Counted from the first letter of the stretch, positions 1-6,044 are shown. The stretch is DNA of 10,629 bases from Actinomycetes bacterium (GCA_023432565.1 JAEYUL010000086.1:1-10629), one strand, 5' to 3'. Numbers and translations: made by a program. The notes: generated by a model from the letters alone, not told the origin.

Positions 1-2
1 CG

Positions 3-1133
3 GGTGCCGTGCCCACGGGCGCCGCACCCGGGAGCACGGCCACGCGCGCCGCGTCGTCCGCGGACGCGACGTCGGCCGGGGTGTCCGCGCCCGAGGCCGG
101 CCCGGCCGGCACCGCCGGGCCTGACCACGACGGGGCGGCAGGTCTGCGCTCTGCGGGGACGACCGTCGGGTCGTCCGCCCCGGGCGTGCCCGCCGCGACC
201 CTCCCGACGTTGGACGACCTGCTCGCCAAGCGGCACCCCGCGTCGTCCGGCCCGGCCGAGCACGGCTGGCGCGGGGGCCTGCGCAAGGCCACGTTCGGCG
301 TCCTCAAGCCCGGGCCCGGCCGAGCCGAGCGGCAGCGCCGGGTGCAGGTCGCCGCGGTGCGCCGCCCGTTCGACGGGCCGCGCACGGTCGTCGTGCTCAA
401 CCCCAAGGGGGGCGCGCACAAGACGACCGCGACCATGCTGCTCGCGGCGACGTTCGGGCTGCAGCGCGGCGGATACACGCTCGCGTGGGACAACAACGAG
501 ACCCGGGGCACGCTCGGCTGGCGCTCGGCGCACACCGACCACCAGCACACGGCCGTCGACCTGCTGCAGGCGCTGCCGTCGATGGGCGGCGCGGCGACCG
601 TGCGGGTGGGCGACCTCGACGGGTACGTGCGTACGCAGACCGACGAGCAGTTCGACGTCCTGGCGTCCGACGAGAACGCCGCGTCCGCCGCGTCGATGGA
701 CGCCGAGGCGTTCGCCTCGCTGCACCAGGTGCTCTCGCGCTTCTACCGTGTGATCCTCGTCGACACGGGGAACAACATGCGCGCGTCGAACTGGCAGGCG
801 GCGGTCGCCGCGGCCGACCAGGTGGTGATCGTCTCGACGATCCGCGAGGACACCGCGCAGTCCGCGGCGTGGGCGCTCGACGCGCTGCGCGCCACGGGCC
901 ACGACGACGCCGTGCGCCGCGCCGTGACGATCCTGTCCGCGCCTGACCGCAAGGTCGACCGGGACCTGCTCAAACGGTTGCGCAGCCACTTCGGTGCGCT
1001 CACGCGCGCCGTGGTCGAGGTGCCGCACGACCCGTCCCTCGTGCCCGGTGGCCCGATCACGTACGACGCGTTGCGGCCCGCGACCCGCGACGCGTGGCTG
1101 CGCGCGACGGCCGTCGTCGCCGACGGGCTGTAG
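3..1133 (+). CDS. ParA/MinD-family P-loop ATPase (5' end possibly outside window)
   Basis: ParA/MinD-like (SIMIBI class) ATPase; relatives position DNA or protein cargo by ATP-driven dimerisation. Numbered from the GTG at 9, the reading frame gives 374 residues. Residues 1-65 are low-complexity Ala/Gly/Ser/Thr/Pro. The nucleotide-binding core starts near residue 125 with a deviant Walker A, NPKGGAHKTT (131-140), which keeps the signature lysine (K133) and the P-loop lysine (K138) but has His where Gly usually precedes that lysine. The switch I position reads WDNNETRG (160-167) instead of the classical DxDPQ. The Walker B/switch II strand is VILVDTGNN (248-256). The C-terminal half (270-374) fits the rest of the fold. 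The frame is open back to base 3 and no ribosome site can be seen, so the real start may be upstream. No ParB-like partner is visible. The family is clear; the cargo is unknown, and a secretion- or septum-linked role is as possible as DNA partitioning. Confidence 0.85.
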   Translation, partial: GAVPTGAAPGSTATRAASSADATSAGVSAPEAGPAGTAGPDHDGAAGLRSAGTTVGSSAPGVPAATLPTLDDLLAKRHPASSGPAEHGWRGGLRKATFGVLKPGPGRAERQRRVQVAAVRRPFDGPRTVVVLNPKGGAHKTTATMLLAATFGLQRGGYTLAWDNNETRGTLGWRSAHTDHQHTAVDLLQALPSMGGAATVRVGDLDGYVRTQTDEQFDVLASDENAASAASMDAEAFASLHQVLSRFYRVILVDTGNNMRASNWQAAVAAADQVVIVSTIREDTAQSAAWALDALRATGHDDAVRRAVTILSAPDRKVDRDLLKRLRSHFGALTRAVVEVPHDPSLVPGGPITYDALRPATRDAWLRATAVVADGL

Positions 1134-1167
1134 CGGGGAGTCGTCGATCCGGTCCGTGCAGCCGGCG

Positions 1168-1195
1168 TGCAAGAACGCGGCACCATGGGACACAG
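1168..1195 (+). promoter_or_regulatory. Bipartite element copy 1, candidate sigma-factor promoter
   Basis: TGCAAGA (1168-1174) and GACACAG (1189-1195) are separated by 14 bases. The same two heptamers with the same spacing recur at 1986-2013, in front of the next gene. The size and spacing suit -35 and -10 boxes of an ECF-type promoter. Transcription would then start near 1202 and leave a leader of about 65 bases before the GTG at 1266. That the neighbouring sigma factor reads this element is inference; a repressor operator is the alternative. Confidence 0.45.
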
Positions 1196-1205
1196 GTGGG
1201 TGCAG

Positions 1206-1225
1206 GGGCGCGCTGTCGTGCGCCC
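1206..1225 (+). other. Hairpin in the leader of the sigma-factor gene
   Basis: GGGCGCGC (1206-1213) pairs with GTGCGCCC (1218-1225) around the tetraloop TGTC, giving an 8-bp stem with one G-U pair. It lies about 10 bases after the putative promoter and about 30 bases before the ribosome site. No T-run follows, so it is not a normal terminator. It could stabilise the mRNA, or it could be chance in GC-rich DNA. Confidence 0.3.
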
Positions 1226-1253
1226 GGCGACGAGCCGCCGACGGACACGAGAC

Positions 1254-1259
1254 GGGGAG
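1254..1259 (+). promoter_or_regulatory. Ribosome binding site deciding the sigma-factor start
   Basis: GGGGAG ends six bases before the GTG at 1266. The neighbouring GTG at 1263 is only three bases away. The upstream in-frame GTG at 1167 and ATG at 1185 have no purine-rich site. The 1185 codon also lies inside the bipartite element. This makes 1266 the best start. Confidence 0.55.
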
Positions 1260-1265
1260 CCAGTG

Positions 1266-1949
1266 GTGCCGCGCAGCAAGCAGCACGACGACGCGATCGA
1301 CCAGCTGGAGCGGGTCGAGCCCGTGCCGGACGACGACCCGGCTGCTTCGTCGACCGCTGCGGTCCCTGAGGCCGAGGCCGGGCCCGAGCCCGAGCACCAC
1401 ACCGAGCCGGGACCCGAGGACGACGACGGCGTCGACGACGCCGCAGGCGCCGACGTGAGGCCGCGCATCGTCCCGCGCGACGCGTCGTGGTTCACCGCGC
1501 TCGTGCGCGCGCACGAGCGCGACGTGCACCGCTACCTCGTGCGGCGCGCCGGCCAGGACGCCGAGGACCTCACGGCGGACGTCCTGACCATCGCGTGGCG
1601 CCGCCGGGAGGACGTGCCCGAGGGTGCGGAGCTGCCGTGGCTCTACCGGACCGCGGGTTTCGTGCTCGCCAACCACCGGCGCAAGGGCCGGCCGGTCCCG
1701 GTCGAGCGCCTGCCGGAGGTCGTCGACGAGGACGACCCTGCGCTGCGCGCCGTGACCGACGAGCGCGTGCGCGGGGCGCTCGCGGCGCTCAGCCCGCGCG
1801 ACCGCCAGATCGTGCTGCTCAACGCCTGGGAGGGTCTGACCGGTGTGGCGCTCGCCGAGGCGCTGGGCGTGAGCCGTGGCGGCGCCGACGCCGCGCTGAG
1901 CCGGGCCCGCGCGCGCCTCGCGGCCGTGTGGGCGGACACGACGGACTAG
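1266..1949 (+). CDS. Sigma-70 family RNA polymerase sigma factor, ECF-like
   Basis: Two-domain sigma factor that would direct RNA polymerase core to a specific set of promoters. The GTG at 1266 gives 227 residues. Residues 1-70 are acidic and Pro/Ala-rich, probably disordered, and are an extra tail compared with minimal ECF factors. Region 2 spans about 75-140; it begins FTALVRAHERDVHRYLVRRA, carries the core-binding DAEDLTADVLTIAW segment (98-111) and ends LPWLYRTAGFVLANHRR. Region 4 spans about 170-220, with the LSPRDRQIVLL helix and the helix-turn-helix LTGVALAEALGVSRGGADAALSRAR that would contact the -35 box. There is no region 1.1 or region 3, hence ECF-like. The next gene, 145 bases downstream, encodes a membrane protein that is a candidate regulator. 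The shared bipartite element upstream of both genes suggests autoregulation. Family assignment is firm; the ECF subgroup is not resolved. Confidence 0.9.
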   Translation: MPRSKQHDDAIDQLERVEPVPDDDPAASSTAAVPEAEAGPEPEHHTEPGPEDDDGVDDAAGADVRPRIVPRDASWFTALVRAHERDVHRYLVRRAGQDAEDLTADVLTIAWRRREDVPEGAELPWLYRTAGFVLANHRRKGRPVPVERLPEVVDEDDPALRAVTDERVRGALAALSPRDRQIVLLNAWEGLTGVALAEALGVSRGGADAALSRARARLAAVWADTTD

Positions 1950-1985
1950 CGGCAGCGCGCTCGGTGCGCGCCACGTCCGCTCGGC

Positions 1986-2013
1986 TGCAAGACACGGCCG
2001 GTCCCCGACACAG
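1986..2013 (+). promoter_or_regulatory. Bipartite element copy 2, candidate sigma-factor promoter
   Basis: TGCAAGA (1986-1992) and GACACAG (2007-2013), 14 bases apart, repeat the element at 1168-1195 with both heptamers exact; the spacers differ in sequence. It lies between the sigma gene and the downstream membrane-protein gene, which would give that gene its own promoter with a start near 2020 and a leader of about 75 bases. The role is inferred from position and conservation. Confidence 0.45.
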
Positions 2014-2084
2014 AGGGGATGGAAAGGGTGGGAGGCGCGCCGGTGCACGGCGCAGCACGACCCCCGACGACACGTCCGAATCCC

Positions 2085-2090
2085 AGGAGG
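2085..2090 (+). promoter_or_regulatory. Ribosome binding site for the sigma-linked membrane protein
   Basis: A perfect AGGAGG ends four bases before the GTG at 2095. The spacing is slightly short, but this is the strongest Shine-Dalgarno match in the window. It fixes the start codon. Confidence 0.75.
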
Positions 2091-2094
2091 ACCG

Positions 2095-3471
2095 GTGACC
2101 ACGCACCAGCCGGACGAGCACGACCTCGACCCCCGGCTCGCCGACGCAGCGCTCGAGCGCGTCGCCGCGGCCGACCCCGCGGCTGACGCCGTCCTCGACA
2201 CCGAGCGCCTGCACGCGACGCTCGCTGCGACGACCGGCGTCACGCTGCCGACCGACGAGCTCGCGGCTGCGCGCTCGCGACGGGTGCGCACCCGGTGGCT
2301 GCAGGCCGCCGCGGCGGTCGCCGCAGTCGGGCTGGTCGGCTCGGGCGGGTACGCGATCGGTGCGAGCGCCAGCACCCCGAGCCTGGCGCCGGCGATCTCG
2401 CTGGGCGCGAGCGCGCCGCAGGGCGACGCCGCAGGCGCCCCCGAGATCGCAGGGAGCTCGATCGCCGGCGCAGGGGCCGACGAGCGGTCCCTGATCGCCG
2501 GCTTCGGCGGGCGTCAGGTGTTCCACGCCAAGGGCCTGTCCACCGAGGGCGGTGCTCTGGACGCGTGGGGCTTCGACGCCGCGAGCGTGTACTCCGAGGC
2601 CAGCCTGCAGCGCGTCGCCGAGGTCTTCGGCGTGACGGGAGACGTGAGCCGGGAGTACGGCCTGTCGATCGGCGCCCTCGACGGCTCCGGGCCGAACGTG
2701 AGCCTGTCCCCCGACGGCCAGGCGAGCGTCTCGTACTACGACCCCACGCGTGACCCGTGGTCCTGCGAGACGAGGTCCGCGCCGGACGAGCCGCAGGACC
2801 AGCTCGGTGAGGGTGCGGCGAGCAGCGAGGGCGTCGACATCGTGCTCGGCGACGAGGCCGCGACCGAGTGCGAGGGCGACGCGCCGTCGAAGACGGCGGC
2901 GATCGACACGGCCCGGGACACCCTCGACGCGCTCGGTCTCGACCCGGAGGCGTACACGTTCGAGGCGACGAGCGACTCGGACGCGAGCACGCAGGTCACC
3001 GCGACTCTCGTCGTCGACGACCAGGCGACCGGCGTGATGTGGGGCTTCACCGTCATGCACGACGGGCTGCAGTCGGCGCACGGCCCGCTCGCGCCGCTCG
3101 TCGAGCTGGGCGACTACGACGTGGTCAGCCCGGCGGAGGCCGTCGAGCGTCTCAACGACCCGCGGTTCTCCTCCTCGGGGTACGGGGTGTGGCCGCTCGC
3201 GGCGACCGCACGTGGCGCCGTCGAGGAGCCCATGGCGACCGACGACGGGGCCGTGGACGAGCCGACGGTGCCGCCCACGCTGCGCGCCGGCGACCCGATC
3301 GCGTGGCCGGTGCAGCACGTCACGATCACCGGTGCCCGCCTCGGCGTCGCGCTGCAGTACCTCGACGACGGCGCCTGCGCGCTGATCCCGGCGTACGAGC
3401 TGTCCGACGGCTCGGGTGCGACGTGGTCGGTGATCGCGGTGGTCGAGGACCAGCTGGATCTCTCGAGCTGA
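2095..3471 (+). CDS. Single-pass membrane protein paired with the sigma factor (candidate anti-sigma/sensor)
   Basis: Not recognised as a named family. The protein has 458 residues. Residues 1-66 are hydrophilic, acidic, without cysteine, and end in an Arg-rich stretch (SRRVRTRW, 61-68). One membrane helix follows at about 69-90. Residues 91-458 form a large exported part rich in Ala, Ser, Gly and Asp. The positive-inside rule puts the N-terminus in the cytoplasm. That is the layout of a transmembrane anti-sigma factor, but the zinc-binding HxxxCxxC motif of the ZAS class is absent. The outer domain has few cysteines, including those in DPWSCETRS and ATECEGD, and ends in a conserved-looking block (VSPAEAVERLNDPRF, then GACALIPAYEL). 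The gene follows the sigma factor, has its own copy of the shared element, and is closed by a terminator. The gene itself is certain; anti-sigma or signal-sensing function is inferred from context. A sigma-regulated envelope protein is the main alternative. Confidence 0.85.
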   Translation: MTTHQPDEHDLDPRLADAALERVAAADPAADAVLDTERLHATLAATTGVTLPTDELAAARSRRVRTRWLQAAAAVAAVGLVGSGGYAIGASASTPSLAPAISLGASAPQGDAAGAPEIAGSSIAGAGADERSLIAGFGGRQVFHAKGLSTEGGALDAWGFDAASVYSEASLQRVAEVFGVTGDVSREYGLSIGALDGSGPNVSLSPDGQASVSYYDPTRDPWSCETRSAPDEPQDQLGEGAASSEGVDIVLGDEAATECEGDAPSKTAAIDTARDTLDALGLDPEAYTFEATSDSDASTQVTATLVVDDQATGVMWGFTVMHDGLQSAHGPLAPLVELGDYDVVSPAEAVERLNDPRFSSSGYGVWPLAATARGAVEEPMATDDGAVDEPTVPPTLRAGDPIAWPVQHVTITGARLGVALQYLDDGACALIPAYELSDGSGATWSVIAVVEDQLDLSS

Positions 3472-3520
3472 GCTCGGGCGCCCGGCCCGGGTGACGCGAC
3501 CCCGGGACGGGCAAGGACGC

Positions 3521-3557
3521 GAGGTCGGCCGACGCGGAGGGGCGTCGGTCGGCCTTT
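3521..3557 (+). terminator. Rho-independent terminator after the sigma/membrane-protein module
   Basis: A 13-bp stem (3523-3535 with 3542-3554) contains two G-U pairs and a six-base loop, GGAGGG. It is followed by TTTC, and two further weak pairs extend it outward (A3522-T3555, G3521-T3556). The T-run is short, as is usual in GC-rich actinobacteria. It stands about 50 bases after the stop codon at 3471 and before the next gene's promoter region. Confidence 0.7.
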
Positions 3558-3618
3558 CGTCGTTCCCGGCCTCGCGCGGTGCGTCCCGCGTCGCGGTGCC
3601 GGTCGCCGGTCGGCGCGC

Positions 3619-3624
3619 TAGCGT
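3619..3624 (+). promoter_or_regulatory. Candidate -10 box for the seven-helix membrane protein
   Basis: TAGCGT fits the actinobacterial TAnnnT -10 pattern and would start transcription near 3631, giving a short leader that contains the GGAGGG ribosome site. No convincing -35 box lies upstream. Confidence 0.35.
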
Positions 3625-3634
3625 GGCGATCGTC

Positions 3635-3640
3635 GGAGGG
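3635..3640 (+). promoter_or_regulatory. Ribosome binding site fixing the GTG start at 3648
   Basis: GGAGGG ends seven bases before the GTG. The frame stays open further upstream to 3579, but that stretch is Arg-rich and precedes this site, so 3648 is the start. Confidence 0.7.
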
Positions 3641-3647
3641 AGTCCTC

Positions 3648-4280
3648 GTGACCACCGCGCTCGTCGTCCTGGCCGTCGGCATCCTGCTGTGCTTCTTCGG
3701 TGTGTGGTCCGTGAACCTCGCGCTGGTCGCGGCGGGGTTCGCGATCGGGTTCCTGATCGCCGAGGCGTTCGACGCGGACGCGTGGACACAGCTGTGGGTC
3801 GGCCTCGGCACGGCTGTCCTCGTCTGGATGGTCGTCTCGCTCGTCTTCCGGTTCGCGACCTTCGTCGTGGGGCTGGCCGCCGGAGCGGTCATCGGCGCGA
3901 AGCTGTGGTCCGCGCTGAGCGACCCCGCGACCAACGCGGTGCTCGGGGTCGTGCTGCTGCTGGTCACCTCGTACGCGTGCGCGCTCCTGGCCGAGAAGTA
4001 CGCGACGCGCGCGCTGCTGTGGTTCACGGCGCTCGGCGGCGCGAGCGTGATCCTGTCCGGTGCGGCGCTGCTGTGGAGCGGGTTCGGCTTTCTCGCCGAG
4101 CCGTCCGAGGGCCTGCAGCAGACCGTGATGCTCGTGGTCTGGCTCGCCGTGGCCGGCAGCGGCTGGTACGTGCAGCGTCAGCTGTTCCGTGAGCGTCTCG
4201 GCCTGCCGCCGAAGACGCCTGCGCCGCCGAAGCCGGACCCGACCCCGCCGCCGGGCGTCCCCACCGCCACGGCCGACTGA
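3648..4280 (+). CDS. Seven-helix integral membrane protein, TM7S3/TMEM198-like (DUF4203 type)
   Basis: 210-residue protein made almost entirely of hydrophobic helices, at about 3-21, 22-41, 48-67, 69-87, 93-115, 120-144 and 158-176. These are followed by a basic segment (QRQLFRERLG) and a Pro-rich tail (187-210). The seven-helix count, small-residue-rich helices (GLAAGAVIGAKLW, LGGASVILSGAALLW) and short loops match the TM7S3/TMEM198-like domain, whose biochemical role in bacteria is not established. There is no signal peptide, catalytic motif or nucleotide-binding site. The positive-inside rule places the tail in the cytoplasm and the N-terminus outside. The gene stands between a terminator and the exonuclease gene, which appears to have its own promoter, so it is probably transcribed alone. 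Membrane topology is confident; the family name is moderately so; function is unknown. Confidence 0.8.
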   Translation: MTTALVVLAVGILLCFFGVWSVNLALVAAGFAIGFLIAEAFDADAWTQLWVGLGTAVLVWMVVSLVFRFATFVVGLAAGAVIGAKLWSALSDPATNAVLGVVLLLVTSYACALLAEKYATRALLWFTALGGASVILSGAALLWSGFGFLAEPSEGLQQTVMLVVWLAVAGSGWYVQRQLFRERLGLPPKTPAPPKPDPTPPPGVPTATAD

Positions 4281-4335
4281 ACCCCCTGCGCGCCGCATCG
4301 GTCCCGGCGTCCGCGCCGCCGGGCCGCCGCGGCCC

Positions 4336-4341
4336 TACGGT
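4336..4341 (+). promoter_or_regulatory. Candidate -10 box for a leaderless exonuclease mRNA
   Basis: TACGGT fits TAnnnT and ends six bases before the ATG at 4348, exactly where a -10 box sits if transcription begins at the A of the start codon. No Shine-Dalgarno sequence lies in the preceding 20 bases. Leaderless transcripts of this shape are common in actinobacteria. No clear -35 box is present. Confidence 0.5.
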
Positions 4342-4347
4342 GTCCGC

Positions 4348-5313
4348 ATGGCTCGCGACGGCAGGCTGCTGCTCCTGGACACGGCGTCCCTGTACTTCCG
4401 CGCGTACTTCGGGGTGCCCGAGTCCGTCGGCCGGGCGCCCGACGGCACCCCGGTGAACGCCGTGCGCGGGCTGCTGGACATGATCACGCGGCTCGTGACC
4501 GACCGGCGCCCGACGCGGCTGGTCGCGTGCTGGGACGACGACTGGCGGCCTGCGTTCCGGGTCGCGGCCATCGCGTCGTACAAGGCGCACCGGGTCGCGG
4601 AGCAGGTCGCGGCGGCGGACGGCACGACGACGAGCGTCGAGGAGGTCCCCGACACGCTCGCGCCGCAGGTCCCGGTGATCGCGCAGGTGCTGCAGGCCCT
4701 CGGCATCGCACGCCTCGGCGCTCCCGGGTACGAGGCCGACGACGTGATCGGCACGTTGGTCGCGCGCGAGGTCGCCCGCCCGGTCGGCGAGCGGGTCCCG
4801 GTGGACGTGGTCACGGGTGACCGTGACCTGTTCCAGCTCGTCGACGACGACGCGCGGGTCCGGGTGCTCTACACCGTCAAGGGGATCAAGGACCTCGAGG
4901 TCGTGGACCTGGCCCGGCTGCGCGAGCGGTACGACGTGCCGTCGGGTGCGGCGTACGCGGACATGGCCGCTCTGCGCGGCGACCCGAGCGACGGCCTGCC
5001 GGGCGTCCCGGGGGTCGGGGAGAAGACGGCCGCCGCCCTCGTGCGGCGGTACGGTTCGCTGGACGGCGTCCTGGCCGCGCGGGACGCGCGGGACCCGGGT
5101 CTGACGGCGACCCAGCTGCGTCGGCTGACGGAGGCCGCGGACTACCTGGCGGTCGCGCCGACGGTCGTGCGGGTCGCGTCGGACGCGCCGGTCGCCGTGG
5201 TCGACGACCGTCTGCCGGTCACGCCCGCGGACCCCGACGCGCTCGTCGAGCTGGCCGACCGGTGGGGGCTGTCCTCGCCGATCGGCCGGCTGGTCGACGC
5301 GATGAGCGCCTGA
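4348..5313 (+). CDS. Stand-alone 5'-3' exonuclease (PolA N-terminal/FEN-like)
   Basis: 321-residue nuclease with the whole 5'-3' exonuclease domain of DNA polymerase I but no polymerase domain. The PIN-like fold shows its metal-binding acids in LLLLDTASLYFRAYFG (D11), the CWDDDWRP segment (D63-D65), YEADDVIG (E129, D131, D132) and VVTGDRDLFQLV (D158, D160). The SYKAHR segment (77-82) matches the conserved helix near the substrate arch and is followed by a variable stretch. The helix-three-turn-helix DNA-binding domain spans about 203-235 (MAALRGDPSDGLPGVPGVGEKTAAALV), with D212 and D215. The expected activity is structure-specific 5' flap or RNA-primer removal on DNA with two metal ions. Actinobacteria often carry such a protein besides full PolA. 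The ATG is chosen because a -10-like box sits directly before it; upstream in-frame codons give an Arg/Pro-rich sequence that overlaps the previous gene. Family is certain; its physiological task versus PolA is not. Confidence 0.93.
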   Translation: MARDGRLLLLDTASLYFRAYFGVPESVGRAPDGTPVNAVRGLLDMITRLVTDRRPTRLVACWDDDWRPAFRVAAIASYKAHRVAEQVAAADGTTTSVEEVPDTLAPQVPVIAQVLQALGIARLGAPGYEADDVIGTLVAREVARPVGERVPVDVVTGDRDLFQLVDDDARVRVLYTVKGIKDLEVVDLARLRERYDVPSGAAYADMAALRGDPSDGLPGVPGVGEKTAAALVRRYGSLDGVLAARDARDPGLTATQLRRLTEAADYLAVAPTVVRVASDAPVAVVDDRLPVTPADPDALVELADRWGLSSPIGRLVDAMSA

Positions 5314-5358
5314 CCAGCCGCACGTCGTGGCAGGTCCGGGGACCGGTGCCCAGCTCGG

Positions 5359-5919
5359 TCAGGGGCGGGTCCAGAGCCGGTCGGTGACGCGCTCCCAGCC
5401 GTCGGTCGTCGGCGCGGTGCCCGGCGCGGTGAGCAGGACGACGTCGCGCCCGTCGACGTCGGTCGTCGCCAGGGTGAGGTCCGCGCTGGGCCCGCCGCAG
5501 GTCTGCACGGGCAGGTCACCCTCGCGCAGCGTCACGAGGCACACCGCGCCGGCCTGGTCGAGAGCGGCGTAGTGCGTGCCCCACGCGGAGGTGCCGATCA
5601 GGCGCGTGCTCGACGACAGGACGGTGAGCGAGTCGAGGTCGGCACCCGGGATCCGGTCGGCGGCCGTCTGCGCGGCGCCGAGCTCGGGCACGACGGCGGT
5701 CGCCTCCACGGCCGGCACGGGTTCGTCGCGAGCCGCGCCCAGCCACAGCACGCCCAGCACGACGAGGACGAACGCCACGAGCACGGCGACGCCCGCCCGC
5801 ACGGGCGAGATCCTGCGGGCCTCGGTGCCCGCGTCGCCGAAGTCGCCGAACGCCTCGCCGAGGTCGAGCTCCTCGAACGTCGTCATGTCCACGACATCGG
5901 CAGGCGGCAGCCGGGACAT
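5359..5919 (-). CDS. Small single-pass membrane protein of unknown function
   Basis: 186 residues, not recognised. An acidic cytoplasmic N-terminus (1-34), a short basic patch (RRISPVR, 35-41) and one helix at about 42-62 (VAVLVAFVLVVLGVLWLGAA) anchor an exported domain of about 120 residues. That domain holds the protein's only two cysteines (C127, C141; VCLVTL and VQTCGG), which could form a disulfide, and ends in WERVTDRLWTRP. The start is uncertain. The ATG at 5919 has no ribosome site but a GACGGT box nine bases upstream, compatible with a leaderless mRNA; the ATG at 5886 (MTTFEELDLG) is the alternative and would remove 11 residues. The gene lies 125 bases downstream of the protease on the same strand and ends 45 bases from the convergent exonuclease gene. 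Co-transcription with the protease is possible but not shown. Confidence 0.7.
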   Translation of the reverse strand: MSRLPPADVVDMTTFEELDLGEAFGDFGDAGTEARRISPVRAGVAVLVAFVLVVLGVLWLGAARDEPVPAVEATAVVPELGAAQTAADRIPGADLDSLTVLSSSTRLIGTSAWGTHYAALDQAGAVCLVTLREGDLPVQTCGGPSADLTLATTDVDGRDVVLLTAPGTAPTTDGWERVTDRLWTRP

Positions 5920-5927
5920 GAGGACGA

Positions 5928-5933
5928 ACCGTC
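5928..5933 (-). promoter_or_regulatory. Candidate -10 box for the minus-strand membrane protein
   Basis: On the minus strand this reads GACGGT, eight bases before the ATG at 5919. It resembles the TACGGT box of the exonuclease gene. The match is weak (G for the first T) and there is no -35 box. Confidence 0.25.
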
Positions 5934-5972
5934 AGGATGCGTGCACCCCGGACGCGGGTGCGCCCGCACGAC

Positions 5973-6016
5973 GACGGGGTGCCGCCGCGGGCCTGAGCCC
6001 ACAGCGACACCCCGTC
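5973..6016 (-). terminator. Possible hairpin after the protease gene
   Basis: GACGGGGTG (5973-5981) pairs exactly with CACCCCGTC (6008-6016) over nine bases. The 26-base loop contains a small inner stem, GGGC/GCCC (5989-5992 with 5997-6000). It starts 28 bases after the protease stop codon. There is no T-run on the minus strand, so termination is only a guess; an mRNA-end stabiliser is equally likely. Confidence 0.3.
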
Positions 6017-6044
6017 CCGCGTCAGCGTCGCCGACGCGGTGGTG

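Noticed and set aside
1111..1126. Hairpin CCGTCG/CGACGG at the end of the ATPase gene as terminator
   Set aside because: It lies inside the coding sequence, has only six pairs and no T-run follows.
1167..1265. Longer N-terminus for the sigma factor from GTG 1167 or ATG 1185
   Set aside because: Neither codon has a ribosome site, the added residues are Arg-rich, and this stretch contains the bipartite element and leader hairpin.
1819..3789. Long minus-strand reading frame of 656 codons across the sigma-linked membrane protein
   Set aside because: Arg/Pro-rich shadow of plus-strand genes; it crosses a terminator and two genes and shows no domain or ribosome site.
5333..5351. Small inverted repeat (GGTC/GACC, overlapping GGGACCGGTGCCC) in the convergent gap as a bidirectional terminator
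   Set aside because: The stems are very short, overlap each other and have no T-run on either side.
5941..5967. GC-rich hairpin GTGCACCC/GGGTGCGC upstream of the minus-strand membrane protein
   Set aside because: Alternative pairings compete, there is no T-run and no regulatory family match; typical of GC-rich spacer.
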